A stretch of 64,000 bases of DNA from contig JALRMH010000013.1 of the NCBI GenBank assembly GCA_026119935.1, forward strand, positions 186,001 to 250,000. The letters run 5' to 3'. Made by a program: the position numbers and the translations under genes. Of this stretch, positions 44,211 through 55,500 are shown piece by piece. This DNA is from Endothia cerciana. Taxonomy: Eukaryota; Ascomycota; Sordariomycetes; Diaporthales; Cryphonectriaceae. Under the pieces are notes generated by a model. It saw nothing but the letters and a program-made list of their open reading frames with translations. It did not search any database and was not told the DNA's origin. Positions within the stretch are counted from its first letter, which is position 1, and each line of letters starts with the position of its first letter.

Positions 44211-44930
44211 CGGCGTTGATTAATAACACTGAGCTTTAGATTAAACTTCATAGCATCCTCTTATATAACTAGTACTTTTAAATTCTTAGCTACTTAGATT
44301 CGTACTGATAGTTATATTAATATCAGCTACTTTTTATATAATAAACTATTGCTAAAAATTGATATAGTAAATATTTAATATTTATTGATTCACTATTCAT
44401 ATTACAGGCTTTTTGGATAATTATAACTATGTTATAAATATTATATTTAACTGTATTAATAATATTTATATTCGAAGTTAAAACTTCATTAATATAATTT
44501 CTGTATAAGAGATTTATAATGCAATAATGTTATAACTTAAAGATAGCGCAGGTTATTGAGACAAGCTGTTTCAGTAGAGACAGAGCCACAGCCGCACGGA
44601 TCTAACATCTGAGATTAAAGACATCTTTTACGTCAGAACACTGCTTATATAACTCAAGGTTAAAATTATATAAAAAAAAGTTATAAATTAATATTAATAG
44701 AAAAGTATTCTAATTAAATATCTTTTAATATTTTTCTTTTCCCTTTTTTTTTAATATCGAAGGAAAAGATATAATTATTGATGATAATTTGTATTAATTA
44801 TATAATGTTAAACTTCAAAAGTAACACTACTGCTATTACTGTTAAAGTATAATAATCAATATATTATATAAAATGCTCGATCTCTATTAAGTATAGTGTG
44901 GGGGGGATTTATATATTAAGCTTTGAGTTT
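44210..44930. other. AT-rich island upstream of terpene synthase
   Basis: About 0.7 kb is very A/T-rich, with TTAATATTTA-type words, except for a GC-normal insert at about 44555-44640. It flanks the tandem repeat in front of the terpene synthase. RIP of an old repeat is one explanation; no open frame survives. Confidence 0.8.
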
Positions 44931-45000
44931 ATTCTATATACCTATGTCAGGCTTAAGCGGGACCCAAGTGAGGCGAGGTCCTGAGCTGCTCCGGCACCGC

Positions 45001-45272
45001 TCAATGGTAAACGCATCGCCAAGAGACTGGTGAACCCAGCCCTCACCAGCCTGGCCTTGGGTCTGTGCATACAAGCCGTGACACTCCGAAGTAGATAGAC
45101 ACGTCAAGAATAGTTTGCGACTCGTTCCGATACCGCTCAATGGTAAATTCATCGCCAAAAGACTGGTGAACCCAGCCCTCACCAGCCTGGCCTTGGGTCT
45201 GTGCATACAAGCCGTGACACTCCGAAGTAGATGGACACGTCAAGAATAGTTTGTGACCCGTTCCGATACCGT
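45001..45272. repeat. 136-bp direct tandem duplication
   Basis: Copy 1 (45001-45136) and copy 2 (45137-45272) both start TCAATGGTAAA and share nearly all bases, including TGAACCCAGCCCTCACCAGC. They differ at about ten positions. The copy 2 end (CCGATACC) also precedes copy 1 in part, so a third partial unit exists. The pair ends about 30 bp before the TATA box of the terpene synthase. Confidence 0.9.
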
Positions 45273-45300
45273 CTCATCCCGTTTTGTATACTGTTAATTC

Positions 45301-45308
45301 TATATAAA
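45301..45308 (+). promoter_or_regulatory. TATA box of terpene synthase
   Basis: TATATAAA lies 85 bp upstream of the proposed start codon at 45393, correctly oriented and just downstream of the 136-bp duplication. Confidence 0.55.
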
Positions 45309-45392
45309 CAGGACTTGTTCTCACCTTTTCGATTGTTGTGCGCATGAGATAGTAAATCATCGTGAATTCCCGATCCTAAAGAGGCAAGCAAT

Positions 45393-47007
45393 ATGAGTAC
45401 GGTTCTAGCAATCCAAGGTGCTTTTATCTCCCTCTCTACGCTCGTCTTCGCAGGCGGCTAGGCGAATCCGTGTGTTTGGTAGCTAACATTTGACCCGAGA
45501 TCGTCGTCTCGACACTGCGTTGAAAGGCCGCCAGCTGCCAGTTGGGCACCATGGAAGCTGGCGCCTGACAAGGTTCGACGCCGGACACCTCTTGTTCCCA
45601 ATCAATTACTGCTATGACTACTTTCACGACCTGAAGGACCCGGTCAGCCGGCAGGCTTTGCAGTTGCGATATCTGCCCAACCTGGAATGGATTGGACCGA
45701 CTTCCTTCCCCGATGGGCAGAAGGACGAAAACTGCATCGAGATCCTCGCCAAGAAGGCAGGATTCGTTCACCGCACGGCTTTGGGCAATCCGAAGCAGAA
45801 CAAGCACTGGAAGGCAAGCGTTTCCCTAGGCCTTGACCTGATCCAGATGTTTGCACAGGACGCCAGCTTCTCGACGGCCTTGAAGAACGGAGTGACCCTC
45901 GCCCAGGTGGCCTCAGCCCTTGTCGATAAAGCGGAGGATGACTTCTTAAGGCACCCCATTTACATGTTCCCACACGCCGACGAGGAGAGGGCTGCCCTGC
46001 TAGAAGTTACCATCGTGTACATCTTCGTGTTTGACGGTATGTGCAGCTCTGTAGAGCTTCCTGACCCCTCCCGTCTCCGTTACCGGGTCTGCACATGACT
46101 GACCTTGGACAGATTTCCAGGAAATGGGCGAGTCTGCAGAGGTAAGTTCAGTCTTCTGTAGTACTGTCTACAAGGATTTTATCCCCCTAAGTGAAACCAC
46201 GGCTGAGATGTATGGGGTACACCTCTAGGTACCAAGGTTGCAGCAAGACTTTGTCTCACGGTTGCTGGGCACCTACGATTCCACTCGATCCAACGTGTGC
46301 AACACGCCGCTGCAAAACTTCATCGACGACTCCATTGCGAAGTTTCGATGCCGGGCCGACACAGGCGGCGAGGAGGTCCTCCAGACCATGATCGACTTCG
46401 TCATTAACCCACGGCCGTCGAAAGATGACTTTTCAAACCTCCTCGAGTTCCTCGAGTGGAGACGCGAGGATGCCGCCGTCAGGTAAGCTCCAACCATGCC
46501 TAGTTGTCATGTTTACGCCGGGGTGGGATATTGCCATCTATTATGTTAGCAGTATCTGACCATCAATACCTGACCAGGTATATCCTCGCGGGAGTCAAGT
46601 TCTCGCTTCATTCTCGCGTTGATCTGAAGAGCCCAAAGCTGGCGACCCTCATTGCCCTCTTTTCTGATCACATGGTCTACATCAACGACCTGGCATCCTA
46701 TGATAAGGAGAAGGCAGCATACGACAAGGGCGATGCCAAGATGCTCGCAAATGTGGTCGAGGTGCTCCAACAGCTGCTGTCGCTCCCGAACAGCCAGCGT
46801 GCTAAGGCTGTCGCGTACAGCCTGCAGCTGCAGGTCGAGATGAATATTTACCAGGAACTCGATCGCCTCAGGGACGAACTCACCTTTGAGGAATGGCGGT
46901 ACATTCACGCCTGCATTGAGGAGTCCAGTGGGCACTGCTTCGTATCGCATATCTTGAGGCGGTATGGTGGAGAGGAGTGTCGGTTGGACACGCCGATCGT
47001 GCATTGA
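45393..47007 (+). CDS. Class I terpene synthase (sesquiterpene cyclase-like), 5 exons
   Basis: I place exons at 45393-45417, 45500-46036, 46113-46141, 46229-46482 and 46578-47007. They sum to 1275 nt (424 aa) with matched phases. The aspartate-rich metal motif is created by splicing: the codon for Asp188 is split by intron 2, giving D187-D188-F-Q-E191. The second metal motif is a canonical NSE triad, N318/S322/E326 in INDLASYDKE, and an RRY pair lies near the C-terminus. These three elements mark a diphosphate-ionising class I cyclase; with no second (prenyltransferase) domain the likely substrate is farnesyl diphosphate. The N-terminal extension before DDxxE (about 186 residues) is longer than in trichodiene-synthase-type enzymes. 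The tiny first exon is the least certain part; its support is a CTAAC branch point and phase. It should be the scaffold-forming enzyme for the flanking P450s. Confidence 0.9.
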
Positions 47008-48005
47008 TAGAATGCTCGTTTCATGAAGGCGATGATGTGCGAGGGCCAGTGACCTACTGCTTTCTGCTGATAGCCTTGAGTAGCTGGCTTTCTGCTGCTT
47101 CTTCCTTCCTTTCTTTCTGCAGTGTATCTCTTCATCCAGAACCTTCTCCACAGATAACGCTACCTAGCAATAGGGATTGCAATTAGTTCCTGTGATTATT
47201 TGCTGTTATTAACGATGTTATGGTGGCTAGTAGGACGTAGAGTGAAGGTGGGGGGCCTGGATCCTAGACCACACCCCCTTTCGATTTTTCTGACATACAG
47301 ACGAATACAAGACATCTTTCCCTTCTTTTCTGATTTTGAGTCCTCTGGACAGGTCTAATGCAGGTGTTTTCACTCTGTCCTCGTGCCCTCGTGGCCTTCG
47401 TCTGCCGCCGTTCTTCTGAAACCAGCCTTAGGTTCGGGTTCATCGTAAACCATTATATATGCTTTATAATCAATCTCGAAACTCTTTAATAAAGTAATGA
47501 GCACTGCAGTGTTCCGTCGATCCTCAAGTACCAAAGGTCTATGCTAGCAAGAGCGATTGCCAGGTCACAGGCCCCTCAATACGAGGGATACTGTTTCTGA
47601 GTATTGATTGCTTCTTCAGAGCCCTTCCGTCGCTGCATATTCTCACGAGCTCGAGGAGAGTCCCGTCACCTGCCTCCAGGTTTCTCCTACAAGAAGCCTG
47701 CAGCACTGGTCCTGCCCCTGAATTTGCCGAATACCCGCTCTCTCGCCAGCCCACTTTGACCAGGTCCAGGGCTTTCTGGGCTCCCTTGAGAAGCACAGGC
47801 ACGCAGTGCAAGCCCTGATCAGATGAAGCGAATGTTACCCGGACGGTGTGAACCTATCTGTTGAACCCGGGATAAACGCCCTGGTGGGGGCGAACAACTC
47901 AGCAGGATGCAGTCAGCCCTGGACATCACTATGATAAGCAGGACCAACTGCATACAGAAAGAAGGCTGAGCCATAGGGCCTTAGGCAGCCATGCAGGACT
48001 CGCCG
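47008..48005. other. Intergenic, no gene
   Basis: No domain-bearing frame was found. A minus-strand frame at 47539-47811 is open but unrecognised. Pyrimidine-rich sequence just after the terpene synthase is consistent with its 3' region. Confidence 0.4.
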
Positions 48006-48211
48006 TCTATAAAGGGGACCGTCGAGGAACGAGACGGACAAGGAGGAAAGGGAGACCTTAAGCACCCCTCAGCACCCCTTGGCAATTATCGTTGATTTGA
48101 AGACTCCTTCCAAGCCCTCAATATATGAGCCCTTGTAACAGGGAACGAGACGGGGCTGACATGTAATAATAGGTACAGCTACAGTTTTGAGAAAGCACCC
48201 TCGCCGTCAAG

Positions 48212-48674
48212 ATGCCTTCTGTAGTCCACGAACGTTCGCGTCTGTGGGATCTCTACCAAGATCGCCGAGAGCCGCGATCACATCCTCCAGGGCCTAACCT
48301 CAACCTCGACCTCGGCCACACACGCCATCAGCACCAGCACTACCCTTCTGGAGGACCTCGTCAGGGGCCTGACGCCGTCCGGCGCCACCTCGTATAACCT
48401 CACCCACAGCCTACAAAGGGAGGCCGACAGCTCCTGGGCGCTCATGAACGACCCGCTCCCTACTGCAGTGATCCTCTCAGCCCGTGGGCAGGGTCTAGCT
48501 GGTGCTGCCGGAGATGCCAAAGACTGGCTCTTGGCTCCATGGAAGGATGGTCAAGAGGGCATCGTACGCACGGTCATTGTCATCAAGAACCCCTCCACGG
48601 CAGATCTGAAGAAGGGCCCTTTAAGAGACTCGCCTCGTCATGTGGCATGTTATCGCGCACGAAGGCGAGAGTGA
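48212..48674 (+). pseudogene. Unrecognised short coding-like frame beside NRPS end
   Basis: An ATG in a good context (GTCAAGATG) at 48212, about 200 bp after a TATAAAG at 48007, opens a frame reading MPSVVHERSRLWDLY. One frame change at about 48260 later, a 137-codon open stretch follows (IAESRDHILQGL ... LLEDLVRGLTPSG ... SSWALMNDPLP) to a stop at 48674. The two parts read like one small soluble protein with a 2-base deletion or 1-base insertion. I do not recognise the family. It converges on the NRPS thioesterase end. Confidence 0.35.
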
Positions 48675-48689
48675 GGGGCGTCATCGAGT

Positions 48690-49480
48690 CCATTGGCCCG
48701 TAACGACCTGTAGCGCGACCTGGCCGAGATGCCCGGCGACCAGCAGCCTATCGAGATCCCGCCTGCCGAACTGCTGGAGTGCCACTGCCGATGCTGGAGG
48801 GCAATGAGGCTGATCTGATCTGGCGGGCAGCCCCCGCGCAGCCCCAGCTGGCATCAAGATGGGGGGGTCCTTCCCTGCGCCCTGAGGCTCGGGGACACAG
48901 GCACGCAGGGACAGCACGTATGGCATGCCTGGCACAGCTTTGCATGGGATGGGATGGGATGGGATGGGATGCGAGAGGGTCATGGAGGGAGACGCAAACC
49001 TCTTCAGCGCGCTGCGCTTGACCGACGAGTCGACGAGAACCAGCTGGACATGACTTGTGCCGTCCCGCCCGTACAACATTCGGGCAATCTCGACCGCTAT
49101 ATGCGCTCCGAATGAGTAGCCAAGGGAGCATGAAATGGCCGCTGGATTGGTACTCCAGTATCGATTGCAACTGGTGTCCCGGTCAGCCACTCTGCCCATT
49201 CTGCCATGCAACAGTGCAAACTCACGTATGCCTTAGCCATTTCACCCACGTCTTTGTAGGCGCTCGGGTTCCCATATTCGGGGTCATTCACCCCGATGAC
49301 GTTCACCTCGGGGAGGATGGCGCCGAGTTTGCTGAACACAAAGGACAGGCCTGACGCAGGGTGTATGCAGAAGAGGTTTCGCTGCGCCCCATTCGAGAAC
49401 TGGATCGCCGTCGGGATGTGGAGCCCCTCGTCCTTGGCTACGGTTTGGTCCTGGTCGGTTCTCCAAGAAAGACTCAATTC
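48690..49480 (-). pseudogene. NRPS C-terminal thioesterase domain
   Basis: An alpha/beta-hydrolase type I thioesterase follows the last carrier domain. It shows LFCIHPASGLSFVFSKLG (oxyanion strand), a 55-nt GT-AG intron at 49171-49225, and the nucleophile motif GYSFG at 49107-49121 followed by VEIARML and QLVLVDSS. One extra C just before GYSFG shifts the frame. A GGGAT pentanucleotide repeat (48944-48970) lies near the C-terminal end, after which homology fades. Catalytic Asp and His could not be placed with confidence. Thioesterase release is common in bacteria, while most fungal NRPSs end in a condensation-like, reductase or product-template-type release domain; ACV synthetase is the familiar fungal exception. 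Confidence 0.8.
48944..48972 (+). repeat. GGGAT pentanucleotide repeat
   Basis: About five tandem GGGAT units lie in the end of the thioesterase region, just after a likely donor or frame break. Confidence 0.9.
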
Positions 49481-49509
49481 TGGGTGACAATCTCTGAATG
49501 GTGCGGCTT

Positions 49510-52500
49510 TCTAGTATCCCCTGCAGGCGCACCGGCTGCTTCAGAACCCTCCGAAGATGCGCAGCCAGGCTCATGGACGACAAAGAATCCAGGATGCCGG
49601 CACGGAAGAGATCCGTATCCGCGGGAATCGGAGGGATGCCGAAGAATTCCGCGATGGCCCTGCTGACCCTGGCCTCCGTGGCCGACAATGGCTCGGGCGC
49701 CGACGACGCCAGCAGCTTGCCTTCGTCTCTCGGGACCTGCTGCGGGAGATGCTGGTCCAGAAAGATGCGCCCGAGCTCGGTCCTGTCTGTCTTTCCATTC
49801 GCAGTGACAGGCAGCCTACGGGTGGGGATAAACGCCCACGGCACCATGTATAAAGGGAGCGCCTGGCCCGCACGTCTCTCGAGCTTCGCAGCCGCCTCCT
49901 GGGCTTGAACGACACTGGTGGTTGGCCAGGTTTCGGGTGGAGATTCGAATTCAAAATATACAACCACGCGGGTCTGGTTCAGACCCGGGAGGAGGACTGT
50001 TATTGCAGCGACGCGGTGGTAGGCGCCGAGTGCTGCTTCGATTTCCCCAAGCTCGACTCTTTGTCCGTGGATCTTGACTTGCTGGTCTTTCCTACCCAGG
50101 CACGAGACCCTTCCTTGGGCGTCAAAGGCACCCAGACCACCTGTAAAATGTTCATTTCTGGTATCAAAACCGTCGTTCATTAGTATTTATTGGGTCGAAA
50201 GCTCACGCACCTGTCTTGTACATGAGCTGCCCCGGAGAATAGGGGGTTCGAGACAGAGGACTGACAGGTCAACTCGGAACGGTCGAGATAGCCGAGGCAA
50301 AGCTGGCCGCCACTCTGGTGTAGATGGTGCCCTGGACCCCTACTGGGACCTGCCTCACTGCGTCGTCCAGGATCATCACCTTCACGCCAGGAACAGCCCG
50401 CCCAACACATCGAGGATCCGTCTCTGCGGCGCCATGCATATCACCGCCGCCGCAGCCAGGGCTCCAAACACGTCGCTGATGAAGACGTCGAAGGAAGGGC
50501 TGGCGAACGACAAGACGCGGCTGTCGGTGTCGTACCGGTACGCCTTGTCCATCGAGAGCGCGTACCCGACGACCTGTCGGTGCGGCATCACTACGCCCTT
50601 GGGGACCCCTGTGGTCGCCGCTCGTGAACATAACCATGGCTGCGTCATCGGTCGTGGAGCAGAGGTTTGGTAATAAGGATGCGGCGCCCGTGACAGCCGC
50701 TGTGTCTGCACCCCGCCGGCCTCCTGACACCTGCTCGATGTCAACGGAGGGCCACGCACCGACAAGGGGTCTCCCCGCCTGTTGCAGCCCGGACAGAATG
50801 GCAAGTCTGGGTCTTGCCTCTCGCAACAGAACTTCCAGGCGCTCCTCCGGGTCTCTGCATCGCAGAGGGAGACAGACAGCTCCTAGTCTGAAAAGAGACA
50901 GCACGGTAATGAGCATGGCGGTGGACTTATCCGGGAGTAAGGCGACTCTGTCCCCCGGGCTCACCCCATGCGCGTAGAGGCTTCGTGCTGCGTCTTCCGC
51001 TCTGCCGACCATACCTGCATAGCTGGTCGTCTCTACACCCATTTCACGGTAGAAACTCAGAAGCTGTCCTCTTCGGGGCCCGTTGGGCTCGGTCGGTGAC
51101 GGGCTGCCAGACAGTGAGGTCCGCATCCTGAAGTGGCGGGGGTCCACAACTGAACCCCCTCCGCCTGCCGTCGCGCATTCGGACTAAGGAAGTCGATTTC
51201 TCGGACGTTGCTCTCGTTGCGTCCGTGTGGGACGTGGCAGAGCCACGTCAAAGCGGTAGCAAAGGCCTCAATCAGACCCTCAAGAAACGGCAAGGAGATG
51301 TGCTCGCCGTGTACCAGGGCGGCTACGTGCAGCTGGGAGCCCGCAGATGGGCTGACCAAGATGTTGAGCGGCATATCCGTCTTCTCCACTGCATCATGCA
51401 GTTTCAGGGTGAAGGTCGGGGCCTGGTCGAGGCTCGTCTGCGCCTTGGCGTAGTTTTGGTATACGAAGGTGGTGCCAAAGAGGTCCTCGGCTCCCGACAT
51501 CCGGTAGTTCTGATGGAGCGAGGGACTATCATGAGGGATGAGGGAGGCAGGCTTCAGATGGACTTTCTGAAGGAACGAGGACCTCATGTCCTGGAGGTCG
51601 ACCTTGATGCGAAAGGGGACGGTGTTGATGCATGGACCGACAACCTCCTCGATCCCGGGCACGTCCACGTTTCTCCCCGACGTCGTTGCGCCGAACACAA
51701 CCTCGTCTTCTCCAGAGAAGTAGGACAGAGTCAGGGCCCAGGCGGCACGCAGCACTGTTGAGACGGTGGTCGATGCCGCGACTGCGCAGGCATGGACGTT
51801 GCCGATGGAATGCGGCAGGGTTCGATCATATCTCCAGTCTCGGAGAGGCTCGCCTGGACGCGGAGAGCTCGAAGTCCTGTGATCCACAAGGCGGCTCGGC
51901 CTTGCACTCTCCAGTTCTAGCATCCAGAGCTGGCGCACCCGCTCGTCCTGAGCTGCCTCCTCCATCCTGCGCCTGATCCCTTCAAAGGAAACGACCGCCA
52001 GATCCATCAGACCTGCATACGCCAAATGAAAGTCACGCATGACGATCCCAGCCGACCGCCCATCAACCAAGGCATGATGGAAGTCCCAGACGAAGAGGGC
52101 CGGGCCGCCTTCAGTCCTGTACAGACATGTTTTCACCGTGGGTCTGCCATAGTCGAATTCGAGCGCCCCTGGTGGGCCTGAGGACCCCGTGAAGGGTGTT
52201 GGCTGTGGATGGTCGGGAGACAGACGGCACCACCTGCAGAATCTCGCCTCGCAAGGACGGATTTTCAACGTCGTCACACCTTACGAATACGGAGCGAAGT
52301 GCGGCATGATTAGCTACAACTTGAGACCAGGCTCGACACAACTCTTTCGTGTCAAAAATGCCGTCGACGCAGTAGGTCAAGGATTCGATGTACGACCCGG
52401 ACTCTTGGCTTGCCAGTATCATACTCGTCTGCATATCGGTTGCCGGGACAATATCCTGTATCATCGGTGGCTCAATTCCGGCAAACTCAAGAGGGGAATG

Positions 52501-52530
52501 GCTCAGTGTCGCATTCGTGTCTGGCTGCAA
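49510..52530 (-). pseudogene. NRPS terminal C-A-T with internally deleted A domain
   Basis: The C domain starts IQDIVPATDMQTS and has an intact HHALVDG at 52079-52059 and GPCINTVPFR. The A domain opens normally (YAGMVGRAEDAARSL; MFTSG then TTGVPKGVVMPH in another frame; SFDVFISDVFGALAAAAVICM). At about 50430 it jumps to TDPRCVGRAVPGVKVMILDD, which belongs after the YGPTE motif. The A4-A5 stretch with most substrate-pocket residues is therefore absent. A7 reads TGGLGAFDAQGR in place of TGDxG. A10 (ANGKTDR) and the T domain (FRAGILDSLSSMS, Ser at 49586-49584) look intact. Without the pocket this module cannot load an amino acid. Confidence 0.85.
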
Positions 52531-52539
52531 GTGTAGAGA

Positions 52540-55500
52540 TGGCAGCTGAGGGGGGCAACGGGAGGTCTTTTGGTGGCGTCCCCACTGTGACAGTCGAGCA
52601 CGTCTCGGAGGCTGCGGACCCAGAGTTGCAGCAGTTCCTGTACACCTCTTCCTTGGTGCACTGCGGTGCTGTAGATGGCGCTCAAGGAGAGCAAACCGTC
52701 CCTTATGGCGCAGCCGACATCCAGCACAGCGAATCTCTGGTCCTGGTAATCCTCGTCCACGAGTCTGTCGCTAATGTCGACCAGGTCGAACACTTGGTTG
52801 TCTGAGTTTGTAAAGTACGATCCATAATAGTTGAAGGTGATGATAGGTCCACGGAAAAGGCTTGAAAACGGTCTTGTCAAATCCGTGCCCTGGCGTGCCA
52901 TCATCCTGTGGCCCGTGACCTCGGCTACCAAGTCTTCGATCTGTCTCTCACCGGCGGGCGGGATTGAGAACCGCAAGGTGGACAGGACCGTGAACCAGCC
53001 GACTGTCCTGGACAGGTCAAGGGATTCATCCTTCAGGTCTCTACCGTGCGACTCAAAGCAGATGTCTACCTGCTGCGCCGCCTTGGAACGGGTAGAGGGC
53101 CAGGAGCAGAGACGCGAGCAGCAGATCGACCGGCCCGGTGCCAGTCCCGCGACTGGCCCCGGCAATAAGGGCACCGGTAAGGCCTCTAGGGGCCTCGAGT
53201 CTTGCTGATCTGGCTGTGGCTGCCGTGTTGAGAGACAGCAGCCTGTTGCGCGGCCAACAGTCCGCTCCCCTAGTCTTGTTGTTGAGGGACCTGTGGTCCT
53301 GGACGTGTGCTTGTTGCAACCGCCGGTCACGCACCCGGAATGACCAATCCTGGAAAGTCGTAACTTCGGGCGAGATGTCTTGTCCTCGGAGCAGACGGGC
53401 CAGGTCATCAAACACGATCTGCCAGGAGACGACATCAATGGCAAGGTGGTGGATGCAAAATACGCAGTATCCCTCGCCGCCTACCTGGAGTAGTCCCAGT
53501 GCTGACGTCTTCCCGGCGGCAAGATCGAAGCCGGAGGAGATGTCAATGACTCCTTCGAGCAGAGCATCGAATGACGGGAACTTTCTCCTCGACACCGAGA
53601 ACACGTCGTTTGTCCTTGACGGATCCAAAACCTCCAGCTGGTCCCCGGCACCACCGCAGCCTCGCATGCGAAGGCTGGGGTGTGCCTGGATGATGCTCTC
53701 CCATATAGAGGGCATGATTTCCATGTCGCCGAGGCTGCGTAATCGGATTGCGCTGGACTGGTTGTACCAGTTGATGTTCTTCTTTCGAAGGCCCAGAAAC
53801 CACTCTATGATGGGAGTGTGATGAACCACGTTGCTCCAGTCAGCGCCTCGGCGTACTGGGGCCGCCTGCGGGACTGGTCTAGCAACGTGTGCAAGCTGTC
53901 CCGGCGTGGGGTACTGGTAGATGTCGCCAACCGTGGTGCTGAGCCCGTGGTAAGCGGCCCGCGAACACAGCCTGATGGCCGAGATGGAATCTCCAGCGAG
54001 GGAAAAGAAGCTGCTGCCCTTGGATGCCTCGGCCTGAGTGACGCCGAGAACCTCGCAGAAGCATAGGCCTATCGTTTTCTCCGCGTCCGACTGCAGAGTG
54101 TCCCCGGCATCGCATGCCTGCTCCCTTTGCACAAGGTATCGGGCAAGGTCGGCCGCCGAGAGGCCTGAGACGGTGTCACGCACCAAAGAGCGATCTACCT
54201 TGCCATTCGCATCCCATGGGATTCTGGACAATGGCACCCAGTATTGTGGTACGGCGTAACGTGGGAGGCGACTTTGGACGAGCTCCTCAAGCCGGGATGC
54301 GAGGCGACGCGTCCTGCTGTCGTCGGGGGTCCACTCTCACAGGGCGGGACGTTGCAGGACCAGGCTGAGGGTGAGGCTGCACCGCCCTCGTCGAGAATGC
54401 CGCACACAGCGCCTCACGCTGCGCGGTCCGCAGGACCAATGCAACCGCCGAGCCAGCCTCGGCGCTGGCGCTGATGCACCGTTCGGTCTCTTCGAGCTCC
54501 ACCCGCTGCCCGCGGAATTCGATCTGGTTGTCCCTCCGTCCGAGGTAGCGTAGACTCCCGTCATCTGTCAACTGGACCAAGTCCCCTGGTTTCCAGAGTC
54601 AGCTCACTTCATGTAACAATTAAAATAGCCCCGGGAGAGCCGCTGTGCCACCTACCTGTCAGGAACAGCCGTCCCAACACCGAGTGTGTAGCGAACGGTT
54701 TGTTCAAGCCCCGATCCGTGTATCCTCTCGCTACCTGGATCCCACCTACCGCCAACTGCCCAATGGTACCTATGGGTACCTCCTGGAGCTGGTTATCCAG
54801 AATGTAGGTCTCGACGTTGGCCAGCGGCTTCCCAATCACTCCGACATCCGAGTCCGGCCTCACACGACAACACGTGATGTTCACGGTCGTCTCGGTGGGA
54901 CCGTACACATTCAGTAGACGACATCTTCCGGCCCACCGCTCCCGGACGCTCTCCGTCATCGACACCCCCCCCCCCAATAGCCAGTGTCTGCAAAGCCGGG
55001 CACGCCTCTGGGCTCAGCAGCGCGGCGAGGGTCGGAGTGGTAGCCAGGTGCGTGACGCGCATGGCCTCCGTTGCGTGCTCCAGCCGTGACAGGAGGTAGT
55101 TCCTCCTGCCAATGCACAGCGTCCCCCCCGTTGACAGGGTGCCTAAGACGTCGACTATAGATACGTCAAAGGTCCATGGAGCAAGCTGCAGGAGCCTGCT
55201 GCGTCTGTCCAGGCCGTAGGTGCGCACGTGCTCTGCCAACGAGTTTGAAAGCGCGCCGTGCTCGATCTGCACGCCCTTGGGAGCCCCCGTGGATCCGCTG
55301 GTGTACAGAACGTATGCGAGGTTGGAGGCGCTCACGCCTGGCATGGCCAGTCCTCGGGGCTTCGCTTCAGTGGGCGACGGCACGCACAGCGTGGGCACGT
55401 CCTTTGCCGGACCAGCGCCAAGAGCATCTTCGATGCCTTGAAGACCCTCACCGCCATTGGTGGATGAACCTACCAGAATGGCTTCGGGCTTAGCGTCGCT

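Noticed and set aside
45436..45973. Minus-strand frames opposite the terpene synthase
   Set aside because: They are shadows of the plus-strand gene, which has metal motifs and matched exon phases.
49498..50673. Plus-strand frames over the NRPS
   Set aside because: They are complements of conserved A, T and C domain motifs on the minus strand.
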